Source: Tenrec ecaudatus (Eukaryota; Chordata; Mammalia; Afrosoricida; Tenrecidae). From it: a stretch of DNA of 64,000 bases. The position numbers and the translations under genes were made by a program. The notes under the pieces are model-generated. The model saw only the letters and a list, made by a program, of their open reading frames with translations. It made no database searches and was not told where the DNA came from. The stretch is from contig NC_134535.1 in assembly GCF_050624435.1 (NCBI RefSeq), forward strand, positions 124,855,731 to 124,919,730, written 5' to 3'. This document shows, in pieces, positions 1 to 8,785 of this stretch (position 1 is its first letter; each line of letters begins with the position of its first letter).

Positions 1-689
1 ACTAGGGTACAAAGTGGGAGACCAGCTAGAGGACTTCAGGAAAATCCAGGTAATTTTGTCCGAGTCGTAGACTTGAAATCTTTAGAAGGTCTCTTGTCAG
101 CTTAGGCAGCACCCAGGCCACACGGGAACTGACCCTTCCGGCTGGGCACACAGCACTGACGCGAGGGAGGCAGTAAGAACAAGCTTCAGAAATAGTGATG
201 TTAGCAACCATTTTCCCCTGCTCTGCCCATTGGCCCTAGCTTGAAAGTAGGGACAATATTTCATTATTGATGAGGTTCTGGTGATTTGGGCCAATTGCAC
301 CAGAAGTTGTGGTCTGGCTTCCAGGGCTGGTTTCTAGAAATTGTGGGACACAGTTCTATTTTCACACATGGACTGACGCATGTCTATCTGTAGACTCCGT
401 CTCCCTTGCAAGTGATGGAGTGGGGAGGGGTGGGTCTTTGGCCAATGGACCTTTTTCTTCGGGATTTCTGGGAGGTCTCGGACCTTTCCGTCAGTAGCCC
501 AGTGGTCTTCCCGGGGTGGTCCAGCAAATGTGCCTGACCTGAAAGATTGGAAGGTCCAGTCCACTCAAAAGCACCTCAGGGGTGCCTGGCAATCTATTTT
601 TGAAAAACAGCTGTTGAAAACCCCATGAAGCCCAATTCTACTCTGATATTCAGGAATTAGAATCCACAGCAACTGGCTTTTTCCTTTCT
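1..689. other. Upstream flank, no gene recognised
   Basis: Unique-looking mammalian intergenic sequence. Open frames on both strands are under 80 codons, lack family resemblance and overlap each other. I see no exon and no repeat that I can name. Confidence 0.5.
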
Positions 690-985
690 TCTGGAAATCC
701 TTTCCCCTCTTCTCACATTTTTCCATCCCAGTTCAGCTTCCTGTCCTCCAGGGAGTCTTCTCTGGCCGCCCCTTCTCCACCCCTTCCCATGGTGAGTGCG
801 CTCCCTAAGCATACCTCCTTGCTGCTGTAAAAATTATCATCATGTGACTTTATGATCGGCTTCTTATTTTGCCTACTGAATTGTTCGGTCCTCACAACTG
901 TAATGGTGTTGAATTATTGTTTCTCAGAGTATTATCCACACATGGTAAGCACTCATTAATTATTAACTGACAAAGTAATAAAGAG
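690..985 (+). repeat. Old L2-like LINE remnant
   Basis: The stretch carries the composition and order of an L2 3' end: a pyrimidine-rich part with a 'cttctctggccgcccc' segment, then 'ggtaagcactcattaat', which resembles the 'gtaggtgctcaataaat' end of L2. It is heavily diverged, as expected for a pan-mammalian element. The call is from pattern memory. Confidence 0.45.
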
Positions 986-1019
986 GTGTTACATCAGTTC
1001 AGAAAAAAAATTACATGTA

Positions 1020-1042
1020 TTATATATATATATATATATATA
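1020..1042. repeat. (TA)n microsatellite
   Basis: About eleven uninterrupted TA units follow an A-rich stretch. Confidence 0.95.
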
Positions 1043-1570
1043 CTGATGACATGATCAGAAGGTGCCATTGATGTGGCTATTACACTCAGAGAGAAATCGA
1101 GGCATACACGCGTATTAAATAAAAAGAAATGACGTGAATAACAAAGAGCTTTAATATATACAAGTCAATCCAAGTGACCCGTGGGGTAAGGAGTGCAATC
1201 AGTGATGAATACATTAAACAATTTCACTTCCATTTGATGTATACATCACACCTGAGAATCGAGGGATATAGTCTATGTAATATACTCTTAATAATCATCC
1301 TTTCCTCTCTGTTGACAAATTAGGGTTGGTAGGCGTGGAAAGAGTGATAAATTCTGAGTTCAAAAACCTGCTTTAATACATTGTGTAGCTTGATGTGCAT
1401 GTTTTATCTACAAATAAGGACTAAATCCTACCTGTAAAATATGTTTCATTTAAAATATTCAGTGAATTCCCCCTGCCCCTAAATTCCCAGGCAACCTCTT
1501 GATGAGAATAAAATATAAAATCAGGACTTCCAGGTATCAGGTTTAGGTTTGTAGTTCAGATAGGCTTGCC
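1043..1570. other. AT-rich intergenic stretch, nothing recognised
   Basis: No open frame above 60 codons, no recognisable repeat and no CpG enrichment. Confidence 0.5.
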
Positions 1571-1753
1571 CAGCGGTTCTCAACCAGTGGGTAGTGACCC
1601 CTTTGGGGGGGTCAAAAGACCTTTCCACAGGGGTCACCTAATTCATAACAGTAACAAAATTAGTTATGAAGTAATTTTATGGTGTGGGGGGGTCACCACA
1701 ACAGGAAGAACTGTATTAAAGGGTCGAGACATTCAGAAGGTTGAGAACCACTG
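1571..1753 (+). mobile_element. SPIN-type non-autonomous hAT transposon, copy 1
   Basis: A 183-bp element with terminal inverted repeats: CAGCGGTTCTCAACC at 1571-1585 and GGTTGAGAACCACTG at 1739-1753, with one mismatch after reverse-complementing. The interior holds the short blocks 'gacccctttgggggggtc', 'ttcataacagtaacaaaatt' and 'ggtcaccacaacaggaagaa', which I associate with SPIN (SPACE INVADERS) MITEs and the related rodent URR1. The right-flank octamer CTCTAGCC contains the CTAG core favoured by hAT integrases. The left octamer GGCTTGCC agrees at 5 of 8 positions, so the target duplication has decayed. There is no transposase, so it must have been mobilised in trans. Confidence 0.85.
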
Positions 1754-1759
1754 CTCTAG

Positions 1760-2709
1760 CCCATCATGACCCAGTCCACCTCTCCCCTCCTCCACCTGCA
1801 CAGCTCATCCCACCCACCCCCAGCCCCCAGCCCCCAAATCTCTTACAGCTTCCTCATTCAAATGACGTTCCCTGGCAAAGAATGTAGTCAGTCGGCGGCC
1901 TTCCCTTTCTTTGGTCTTTCACACCAGCGGTTCCCACCTGACACTCAGTGGGATGGGTAGGGGGATGGGGTGAGTTCACCCAGACTTTCATGCAAAGACC
2001 CCCCAGTCAGAAAAAAACAAAGCTTCCCCGTGTAAGCAGGGTAGAGAGCAGCAGGGACGCTCGCTTGTTGAAGCTCTTGGCTCTGTTCCCCACTCTCTGC
2101 CGGCTGCGCGGCAAGGAGCCAGTTTTTCCCCCTTTTCGGAGACATCACGTCGTCCTACAACCCACCAGACTAAGACTTTCTGCCGAACCACAGCGAATCA
2201 CGTTCCGTCCTCCGGTACCTCTATTCCGACTCTGCTCTCCTCCGGCGGACAGAGTTATGCAGAGTGTGGTCCTCCTGCTTTGACCGCATCGATATTCCTC
2301 CCACTTTTGCAAGTTCACCCTTTCACATTTTGAGCAAAGCCAGCCGCCTTCTGTGCGGACCGAAGTCCCAGAAAATTAGTCTTAGAATGTGTGTTAGAAA
2401 AATACAAAAGGAAAAAAACAACTCCCAAACAAACAGACAGCAAAAAAAGAAAGAAAACAGAAAAATACCTGATTTGGGCACTGCCAAGTGTGAGACGGTG
2501 TGACCGGTGAAGACAGCTGAATTTTCTTGCAGGCTGCATTTGGGGATGAAGGGAAAAACCGAAAGCTACTTCTAGTCAATGTGGTCCAGCGCTGTTTGTA
2601 TTAGAAACTCACCCCCAAACGGTTTGTCTTTGGAAGACACACCAAAAATAATAAGGGATGGAGACGGCGCGAGGGGAGTGCGCTCTCCGGCCTGCGAGCC
2701 CTGCCCGCG
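1760..2709. other. GC- and CpG-enriched stretch without a recognised gene
   Basis: Pyrimidine-rich sequence (1770-1860) leads into a patch with scattered CpGs (about 2050-2300 and 2590-2760), rare in this AT-rich window. Open frames here, such as 1948-2283 on the + strand, are 60-110 codons and overlap frames on the other strand, with no recognisable domain. It could be an old LTR or a promoter fragment; I cannot tell which. Confidence 0.4.
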
Positions 2710-3114
2710 ATGCTGATGCTCCGGCCGGCTGAGCTGCGGGCACACTCTGCGCTCCGCTGTTGGCACGACTGTTCACAGATGAACACGGGTGGATGGCGCA
2801 CAACTGAAAATAGTGTTGGAACAGTGGGAATCCTCAATTTTACTCGGGAAGCTTTGGGAGCGGCTGTTTCCAGCAACCGAACAAACAAAGATTCGTTTGG
2901 TGCTTTGGAAAGCGTCGAAGCTGCCAGTGAACTCTCCTCCTCCCCTCTTATCAGAAGTCCCAGAAGTCAATGCTGCCCTTACAGAAAGTCCTGGACTTGG
3001 GAGCACATCGGAAGATGGTTGGCTGATCCAGATGACATTGACTTCGTCCTTCAGAAGGTGGTGAACTCAAGCGTGAAGAGGGCAGTGAGAAACATAATAT
3101 CCACGGAGGAGTGA
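2710..3114 (+). CDS. Unrecognised 134-codon open frame, possibly a decayed exon or retrocopy
   Basis: I do not recognise this frame. It runs from an ATG at 2710 to a TGA at 3112-3114. Its last 37 residues are charged and look protein-like (ending ...[16 protein letters not shown]... to STEE). The overlapping frame 2789-3064 looks more protein-like in its first two thirds (for example [17 protein letters not shown] and [15 protein letters not shown]). Together they suggest one ancestral coding sequence with a frameshift near 3010-3025, where the two frames abut. No poly(A) tail or clear splice sites were seen. NANOGNB lies upstream of NANOG in primates, but I see no homeodomain here and do not assign it. 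It may be non-coding. Confidence 0.25.
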   Translation: MLMLRPAELRAHSALRCWHDCSQMNTGGWRTTENSVGTVGILNFTREALGAAVSSNRTNKDSFGALESVEAASELSSSPLIRSPRSQCCPYRKSWTWEHIGRWLADPDDIDFVLQKVVNSSVKRAVRNIISTEE

Positions 3115-3683
3115 AGAGGAGACCCCTGAATAAGCTGGTATGAAACAACACAGCTGTCTGCAATGAGCAGTGGAAAGAGTTAAAGTAACCTGTCACAGTA
3201 CCACTGGACACGGAATCTCGCTGTGGCAGGATGCTGCTGGAAGAAAGGACCCCTCCACTTTCTTTGTGGTGACTGTAGAGAAGCCCAAGACGACACTCTC
3301 TTTTCCCCCAGAGTAGCCTGTGATTTTTCAGTTTAGGATCTAGTTATAATACTCAGAATTCACAAAATGATCTGTGGTAGGAAGAGTTCTAAAACTCAAA
3401 GGTACATTGTTATCTTAAGCATCCTATCATATTATTATTACTGTTGATATCCAGACCTGGGTTTGGGCCAGGACACCTAGTTCTCCCGTCTCTTTTGGAC
3501 ATGACTGGGAATGGAAATAAGTTTTCATGAGTTATACAATATCAGCCGAAGAACAACACTATTTTAAGTTTGGGGCCCACTTGCCTTTGCTGCTGCTATT
3601 TTTATACTATGAAGCAACAGCCTGGCAGCAACATCATAAACTATTTAATAATACTTTCAACTTCTTAAAAAAAAACAACAACC
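3115..3683. other. Intergenic, nothing recognised
   Basis: AT-rich sequence with no named repeat. The short + strand frame at 3527-3742 runs into the SINE that follows and has no family resemblance. Confidence 0.45.
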
Positions 3684-3800
3684 AAGAGCTCCAAGGGAGA
3701 AAGGCAATCTTTCTACTCCCAGTTACAGTCTCAGAAACTTAAAACGGAGGCAATTCTACCTTTCCCTATAAGATCTCTGAATAGGCATCCACTCTAACTA
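3684..3800 (+). repeat. AfroSINE fragment
   Basis: The order 'gagaaaggcaatctttctactccca', 'gttacagtctcagaaac' and 'ggcaattctacctttccctata' matches the middle of the Afrotherian tRNA-derived SINE seen more completely at 22301-22510. The tRNA head is missing and the tail is diverged. Confidence 0.7.
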
Positions 3801-3919
3801 AGGCAGTTTGGCTTTTAATCACTGGATTAAAACTAAAATTCAGCAAAAAGTTCATTTCCAACCTGAAGGTCTTAGGCATAGACTTCTAATAGGATTTCCA
3901 TTAACAGCCACTGAGTGTG

Positions 3920-4025
3920 GGTCACGGATGTGTCAAACATTATGTGTATTTAGCACTTTATCTCCTGTAATCCTTGCAAGGAGACATGGAGGGAGGTAGT
4001 CACTTATGTTTACAAATGAATAAAG
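3920..4025 (+). repeat. MIR remnant
   Basis: Blocks 'tttagcactttatctcctgtaatccttgcaa' and 'aggtagtcacttatgtttacaaatgaataaag' follow the order of the MIR core and 3' part. Strongly diverged, so an ancient copy. Confidence 0.6.
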
Positions 4026-4327
4026 AGTCCTAATAAGAGTCTAGGCCAAGATTCTGTCCCATCAGATTCATTATACAAACGTTAGACAAAAGTCTAATTT
4101 GAAATCTTCCATGGTGATGCTAGATAGGCATACTTCATTACTCTCAGGACCCCAACGTGTCGTGTCTTTTGTCCGCAGGTTGCAGCTCCTACCCAAAGAT
4201 ACTGTCACATTGGATTGCTATACATCAGAATCTACTCCCCGGCACCTACCCATCCCATCCGGAGGGAAAGAGTTTGTCTCTCTGAAAGCTAAACGAACAA
4301 AATGGGAGTTGGAAACAAGTTGAATAG

Positions 4328-4395
4328 CAATGGATGCCTTTAGCAACTTGTTACAATGCTGCCTTTAGCAAAATGTTGCAATGGTGCCTGTGTTC
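4328..4395. repeat. Short imperfect tandem repeat upstream of the NANOG promoter
   Basis: Two and a half units of about 25 bp of the form CAATG-GTGCCTTTAGCAA occur in tandem, about 0.3-0.4 kb before the OCT4/SOX2 site. The third unit is truncated. Confidence 0.7.
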
Positions 4396-4690
4396 TCCGG
4401 TGCCTTGCCTTAGAGGGAATGCAAGAGATAAATGTAGCGAGTAGAGGCTTCCGCCAAGGGCAGGCAGAGCTTGAGGCTCGACTTGAGCCTGGCAGTTCTC
4501 TAGTGGGAGTTCCACGACCTGATGTTGCTTCAGGAATCGGAGGGGCATCTTTGATTTAACAAGTGGAAACGAGGTGAACCTGGAGGTATTTCCTCCTCGG
4601 GGCTTAATTTGTCTGCTAGTTATTTAGCCCCAGGTTCCAAGTCTCTTCCCCACCCAGTCTGGGTTACCCTGCAGCTCTACTTTCAGGAAC

Positions 4691-4705
4691 TTTTGCATTA
4701 CAATG
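4691..4705 (+). promoter_or_regulatory. Composite OCT4/SOX2 element of the NANOG promoter
   Basis: TTTTGCATTACAATG joins an octamer half (TTTTGCAT, 4691-4698) directly to a SOX half (TACAATG, 4699-4705). In human and mouse this element in the proximal NANOG promoter is bound jointly by POU5F1 and SOX2 and drives pluripotency-specific transcription. The bases just downstream (GGCC, then GAGACTGGCAGACGGGATT) also look like the human promoter. The site lies about 250 bp before the ATG, as expected for a short 5' UTR. Confidence 0.93.
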
Positions 4706-4795
4706 GCCCTGTTGAGACTGGCAGACGGGATTTAACTGGGAATTCTACTGGGTGTGTGGAGGAAGGAGGGCGGCCCGAGGGGCCGGTCTACAGAA

Positions 4796-4801
4796 TATAT
4801 A
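4796..4801 (+). promoter_or_regulatory. TATA-like box of NANOG
   Basis: TATATA lies about 95 bp downstream of the composite OCT4/SOX2 site and about 150 bp before the start codon, close to where human NANOG has a TATA-like motif. A start site near 4825-4835 would follow, inferred from spacing only. Confidence 0.45.
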
Positions 4802-4952
4802 CGTAGTCGTTTTCAGCTCCAAGCTCTGAGACTCCAAAATCTTTCTCCCCACCCCCCCGCCCTCCTTGGATTGGGCTGTTCGCTTCCCGCTACTACACAA
4901 TTGAGGGCTTTGATTTTGTTGTTCATTTTTGGGGTTTTTTTTCCTCAGCAAA

Positions 4953-5097
4953 ATGAGTGTGTATGTAGCTTCTCCCCAAAGCCTTCTTGAAGCTTCCGAT
5001 TCTAGAAACTCTCCGCCAGTAACTACCAGTTTGGGGACTAAAGAAGATTACACATCCTTGCAAATGTCGTCTGCTGAGGCTTCCTACTCAGAGACAG
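4953..5097 (+). CDS. NANOG: NANOG exon 1, coding part
   Basis: Encodes residues 1-48 plus the first base of codon 49. It starts [10 protein letters not shown] and holds the conserved [10 protein letters not shown] stretch found in human as [10 protein letters not shown]. The donor is CAG|GTAAGG at 5097/5098, a near-consensus site in phase 1. The N-terminal domain is Ser/Thr-rich and poorly conserved in mammals, as here. ATG context GCAAAATGA has A at -3. A longer in-frame reading from 4929 would add eight residues, including GFFFLSK, absent from other NANOGs, so 4953 is preferred. Confidence 0.95.
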
Positions 5098-8000
5098 GTA
5101 AGGAAATGCTCATCTTAGAAGCCCAACTTCCTGAAGGGAAAGAGAGAGAAGCAAGGGTATTGAGGCCGTTTCTTGAGAAATTGTAACTCAATACAAGTAG
5201 GTGTTTATCTGTTAACCCTCTGTACACCTTTCTCTTGATAACTTGTGGTAACTTGTGGCTTGCGCTGTTGTGCTTTAACTGTGTCCCGGGAGTCGGTTAA
5301 CGACAGCGGCCAAAAGAACACTCTGCAGTTCAACTTCTAATTGAGTCCTTGCTAGTTATTAAAAACCTACAAGCTTAACTATTGTGGTAGGGCAAATGTG
5401 TAATTGCAATCATTACGTGAGTGGTGCATACGTCAGTCTGAGTATTACAGTGCCGGGTACACTTTTTAGTAAATGCTTCAGCTAATTGGCCGGAAGACAG
5501 CGTGAGTACATTTTTCTTTTTTATATATTATTTACCAAGTGCCAGCGATGGCAGAAATCTCACCCAGAAGCATTTTAGTGTCGTTGAAATAAGAACTGCC
5601 ACGGCAGGTGGCTTTTTTCCCTCTTCAGGTGTGTGGACAGTATCGGGAAGCTCCGATTTGAGAACTTACGTTCTAGTTACGTTACAGATTGGGCTGCAAA
5701 CCTCAAGTTCACCATTGCAAGAAACCACCAGCTGCTTCTAGGGTGAAAGACAAGGCATTCTTCTCCCATAAAGAGATGAGTCTCAGAAGTTCAGTTCTGT
5801 CCAGTAGGGTCGCTAGCCATGTCACTGAGCCATGTCCACTCAATGGCAGGGAGTCTGGAGTTTGGGGGTGTGGAACATCGTATGCGGTTCCTACTTTTTT
5901 TTTTTTTCTTTTTTGCGGTTCCTACTTTATGGTAAAGATTACCCCAGCGAACTTGTTCTGATCATCACCGAGGCCAGTTAATGATTTGAACTTGGTTTGC
6001 CTTTGAAGTCCTTGCTACTAGGGCTTCAGAATGGTGTTCAGCTTCAACATAATTCTGCTTTTTTGTGATGTCAGACATGGAGGGGGTTGGGCTATCTAAG
6101 AGGATACGTCCTAATTGCTTTTCTTGGTGCTACTGGCGAGGAATTTCGAGATTGTGAACTTTTTTTGTTGTTTTGTTTTTTTTATGGTGAACTTTTTAAA
6201 GTGTCCGCTAAATCCAAGTAATGAAGGCAGAAGTAAACTTGAGGATTACTAAATCGATTGCTATTAAGTCCTGTATGAGACATTTAAGGAATCTCTTATT
6301 CCTCATTTTAACTCATAAAACTGGCTTTATATGGGAGCGGTCACACCGTTGGTAAAGACAGAGCCTAGGTTGAGGTTGAAGCCTACCAGTTCACATTTGG
6401 TAGTCCTGGTACTTAGACATACCTGAGCAGTAAAGGGATTTTACAGGTTACACAGAAAAACATATTGTTTAGCTCATAAAATGTCACCCCTGGAGCTGAG
6501 TAAGATTACAAACAAGAACTCATTTGTGGAGAGACAGGCCTGGTACTAGTGGGTGGACACCATTCTGACATGAACATGTATATTCCTCCTTTTGGTCACC
6601 AATGCACAGTGAATGGCATGAAGAAGGTCGCTTGTTTGAAATCTCTCTAAACGTGTCCGTTCCACATTACAATGTCTACAAGAAGTGCTCAATGATCTCT
6701 GGTTAAGAATTAAGATTGTTACTGGCTGTTTACTCTGCTGGGGGCGGTGTGGGGTCAGGATTGTGAAAGCACTATGAAACAATATTTCATTACTCTGGGA
6801 GCCGGGGGAATTATTTAAGGAAAATGTGGTGTTGTTTGTTCCCAGCCGAGTCTCCGCTTCGTCCTTCCTCCGTGGACCTGCTTCTGCAGAAGAGCCCGGA
6901 CTCTTCCACCAGTCCGAAAGCCCAGCTGCCCGCCTCTGCGGAGGACCCAGCGAGGCAGGAGGAGAGCCAGGGCAAGAGGCAGAAGGTGCGAACTGTGTTC
7001 TCACAGATGCAGCTGTGCATACTTAAGGACCGCTTTCAGAAACAGAAGTACCTCAGCCTGCAGCAGATGCAAGAGCTTTCCGAAGTCCTGAATCTGAGTT
7101 ACAAACAGGTACACCGGCTTTCTTTGCAGTCTGTTAGAGCTGGTTCGGCAGCTCGGGATCACTAGGCAACCCATTCCATGTAAAAAGTGAACATGACAGC
7201 TTGCTTCCTTAACCTCCTCTCTCACCGTGTCCTAGTTGTTCAACAGATTGCCTTTTTGCACAAACTGAGATTATTCAAACCATTAAACATGTTCTCCTTA
7301 ATCCAAGAGGGATCGACTATCCTCCCAACTTGTAAACATGAAGAGTCTCTGACCAATTCTTGGTCCCATTCTAATTAAATTAAGTCTTTATTATTAATCT
7401 TTGCACTGGATTTCCAATGAGTGGTCTTTATTTCCTCTATTCCTTCCCCCGCTCCCTTCTTTCAATTGTCTTCATCTTCTTTACTATTTTTTAACTTTTT
7501 TAAAATTTAAAATCACTATAGTGGGAGAGGCTCTTACAAGTCTTTGGATGATCCATCAACTCCTTTCTATCGAATGTTAGCTTTATAGCCCTAAAAGCTG
7601 CTCACCCGTATCAATGGTGTGTCACTTGTTTGCTGACTCGGTCTATAAACTGTCCAGAAATCTTAGTTTGATGTGCTTTGGAATGCAACTTGATGTTTTC
7701 CTAATTTCTAAAGTGAAATGCCATCATTCAATATAAATGAGCTGATATGGCTTGCAGGGCAGCTGTTGACTACTGTTAGGGGCAAACCCTCCAGAAGAGA
7801 GAGAGAAATTTCAGTAGGTACTCCCTTAGGTAGGTAGTATGTTTTGAGTTTAGTAAGCAAAAAGCAGCCCACTGACTTTTGGGTTGGGGGAGGATATTTA
7901 TTCTTAGAACATTGGTCCTGGATTTTTTTTTAAGGCTCTAGAAACTACATTTTGTTCCCGAGCAATTCAGGTAGGTTTTTCGTTGGTTGGTTTTATTGAA

Positions 8001-8785
8001 CTGCCAGGTTGAAGTGACCGGAGTTCTTTCCCCAAGCACGTCTCCATGTCTGTTCTCTTTGACCTCTTTGACCTGATCTGCTCACTTTCCCTGCAGGTGA
8101 AGACCTGGTTCCAGAACCAGAGAATGAAATGTAAGAGGTGGCAGAAAACCACCAACTGGTCCAAGAATAACCATGGTGTGACTCAGGTAATAAAAAACTT
8201 ATTTCGGTGTGTTTTTGTCTCCCCTGTGAACCATTACAAACCAAACTCTAATCTGATATTCCCGTTAGCCTTTTCAGTTAATCCATCATTCTCTTTCAAA
8301 AGGTCTCTGCACCTACAGAATACCTGGACGTCTGTGCTTCCTACCACCAAGGATGCCTTCCTTCTGGAAGCCTTCCCATGTGGAGCAATCAGAGCTGGAA
8401 TAGCCAGGCCTGGAACAACCAGAGTTGGAACAGCCAGGCCTGGAACAACCAGAGTTGGAACAGCCAGGCCTGGAACAACCAGACCTGTAATAACCAGGGT
8501 TGGAATAGTCAGGCTTGGAGCAACCAGACCTGGAACAGCAGTAACCAGACGTGGAACAGCAGCCAGATGTGGAATAGCCAGCTGTGGTGTACCCAAGCCT
8601 GGAGTAACCAGGCCTGGAACAGTCCAGCCTGGAACAACGCATTCCAGAACTGTGGAGAAGACTTCCTGCTGCCCCCGGTCCAGCAAGCTTCTCTCTGTGA
8701 CCTGGAAGCCGTACAAACGTTAGATTTCTTTTTAAATGAGTCCGTAAGCATACAATCTGAAGATTGTATGAAGACAGACATTTAG
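4953..8785 (+). CDS. NANOG: NANOG homeobox pluripotency factor, four-exon gene (overview)
   Basis: NANOG is a nuclear homeodomain transcription factor that sustains pluripotency in the epiblast and germ line together with OCT4 and SOX2. Joining 4953-5097, 6846-7108, 8097-8186 and 8303-8785 gives 981 bp, 326 residues plus stop; human NANOG has 305. Order of parts: Ser-rich N-terminal domain (1-91), homeodomain (about 92-152) with WFQNQRMK recognition helix, linker (153-192), Trp-repeat dimerisation domain (193-276), and C-terminal domain (277-326). All introns are GT-AG and splice in frame, with no internal stop, so it looks functional rather than one of the NANOG retropseudogenes. The start codon is favoured by A at -3 and by the MSV start shared with human. 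Confidence 0.96.
5098..6845 (+). other. NANOG intron 1
   Basis: 1,748 bp, GTAAGG donor and CCCAG acceptor at 6845. It contains one AfroSINE (5685-5880), two T-rich runs (5896-5914 and 6165-6182) and otherwise unique sequence. No open frame or second promoter was recognised. Confidence 0.93.
5685..5880 (+). repeat. AfroSINE in NANOG intron 1
   Basis: Ordered matches: 'gattgggctgcaaacc', 'gaaaccaccagctgcttctag', 'aaagacaaggcattcttctcccataaag' and 'ctcaatggcagggagtctggagtttg'. Near full length but diverged, in the sense direction of the gene. Lies well away from both splice sites. Confidence 0.8.
6846..7108 (+). CDS. NANOG: NANOG exon 2: SPDSSTSP motif and homeodomain helices 1-2
   Basis: 263 bp completing codon 49 and encoding through residue 136. 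SPDSSTSP at residues 65-72 keeps the Ser-Pro sites that in mouse are phosphorylated and bound by PIN1. The homeodomain starts at [10 protein letters not shown] (92-101) and includes [20 protein letters not shown], nearly identical to human. The exon ends SYKQ with donor CAG|GTACAC at 7108/7109, splitting the homeodomain just before helix 3, as in human. The basic run KRQKVR likely contributes to nuclear import. Confidence 0.97.
7109..8096 (+). other. NANOG intron 2
   Basis: 988 bp with a GTACAC donor and a pyrimidine-rich acceptor ending CCCTGCAG at 8096. AT-rich; no transposon that I recognise. Confidence 0.93.
8097..8186 (+). CDS. NANOG: NANOG exon 3: homeodomain recognition helix
   Basis: 90 bp, residues 137-166, both boundaries in phase 0. 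It holds [11 protein letters not shown], with the invariant W48, F49, N51 and R53 of homeodomains and the WFQNQRMK core typical of NANOG. Residue 148, just after RMK, is Cys where human has Ser. The KRWQK basic tail and the [10 protein letters not shown] linker follow. The donor CAG|GTAATA is good. Confidence 0.97.
8187..8302 (+). other. NANOG intron 3
   Basis: 116 bp, GTAATA donor and TTTCAAAAG acceptor. Its shortness leaves an in-frame readthrough from exon 3 into the intron and on into a +1 frame of exon 4, which makes a long spurious open frame. Confidence 0.92.
8303..8785 (+). CDS. NANOG: NANOG exon 4: Trp-repeat and C-terminal domain
   Basis: 483 bp, residues 167-326 and stop. VSAPTEY and SYHQGCL mirror human SAPTYPS and SYHQGCL. 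From residue 193, pentads of the type WxxQx carry 16 Trp, where human has eight. One further pentad (residue 228) has Cys for Trp through a TGG to TGT change. The Trp repeats mediate NANOG dimerisation and SOX2 contact in mouse. The tail keeps NCGE, CDLEA and TLDFFLN but lacks about 20-25 residues found in human between the last two. It ends with an extra CMKTDI after the usual Q-x-ED end. Confidence 0.95.
   Translation, partial: VSAPTEYLDVCASYHQGCLPSGSLPMWSNQSWNSQAWNNQSWNSQAWNNQSWNSQAWNNQTCNNQGWNSQAWSNQTWNSSNQTWNSSQMWNSQLWCTQAWSNQAWNSPAWNNAFQNCGEDFLLPPVQQASLCDLEAVQTLDFFLNESVSIQSEDCMKTDI
8393..8482 (+). repeat. 30-bp coding tandem repeat in the NANOG Trp-repeat domain
   Basis: Three in-frame units at 8393-8422, 8423-8452 and 8453-8482, each encoding [10 protein letters not shown]. 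Units 2 and 3 are identical and unit 1 differs at two bases, so the copies are recent. Each adds two Trp pentads. Confidence 0.97.

Noticed and set aside
2710-3114. NANOGNB homologue
   Set aside because: Position is suggestive, but no homeodomain is visible and no sequence match can be confirmed.
8234-8716. Minus-strand 160- and 109-codon frames in NANOG exon 4
   Set aside because: Antisense shadows of the Trp-repeat array; the repeats keep all frames open.
8046-8723. Long + strand open frame (225 codons) across exon 3 and exon 4
   Set aside because: It reads through the short intron 3 and then in a +1 frame of the NANOG repeats, giving GTARPGTTR-type repeats. The spliced frame gives the known protein.
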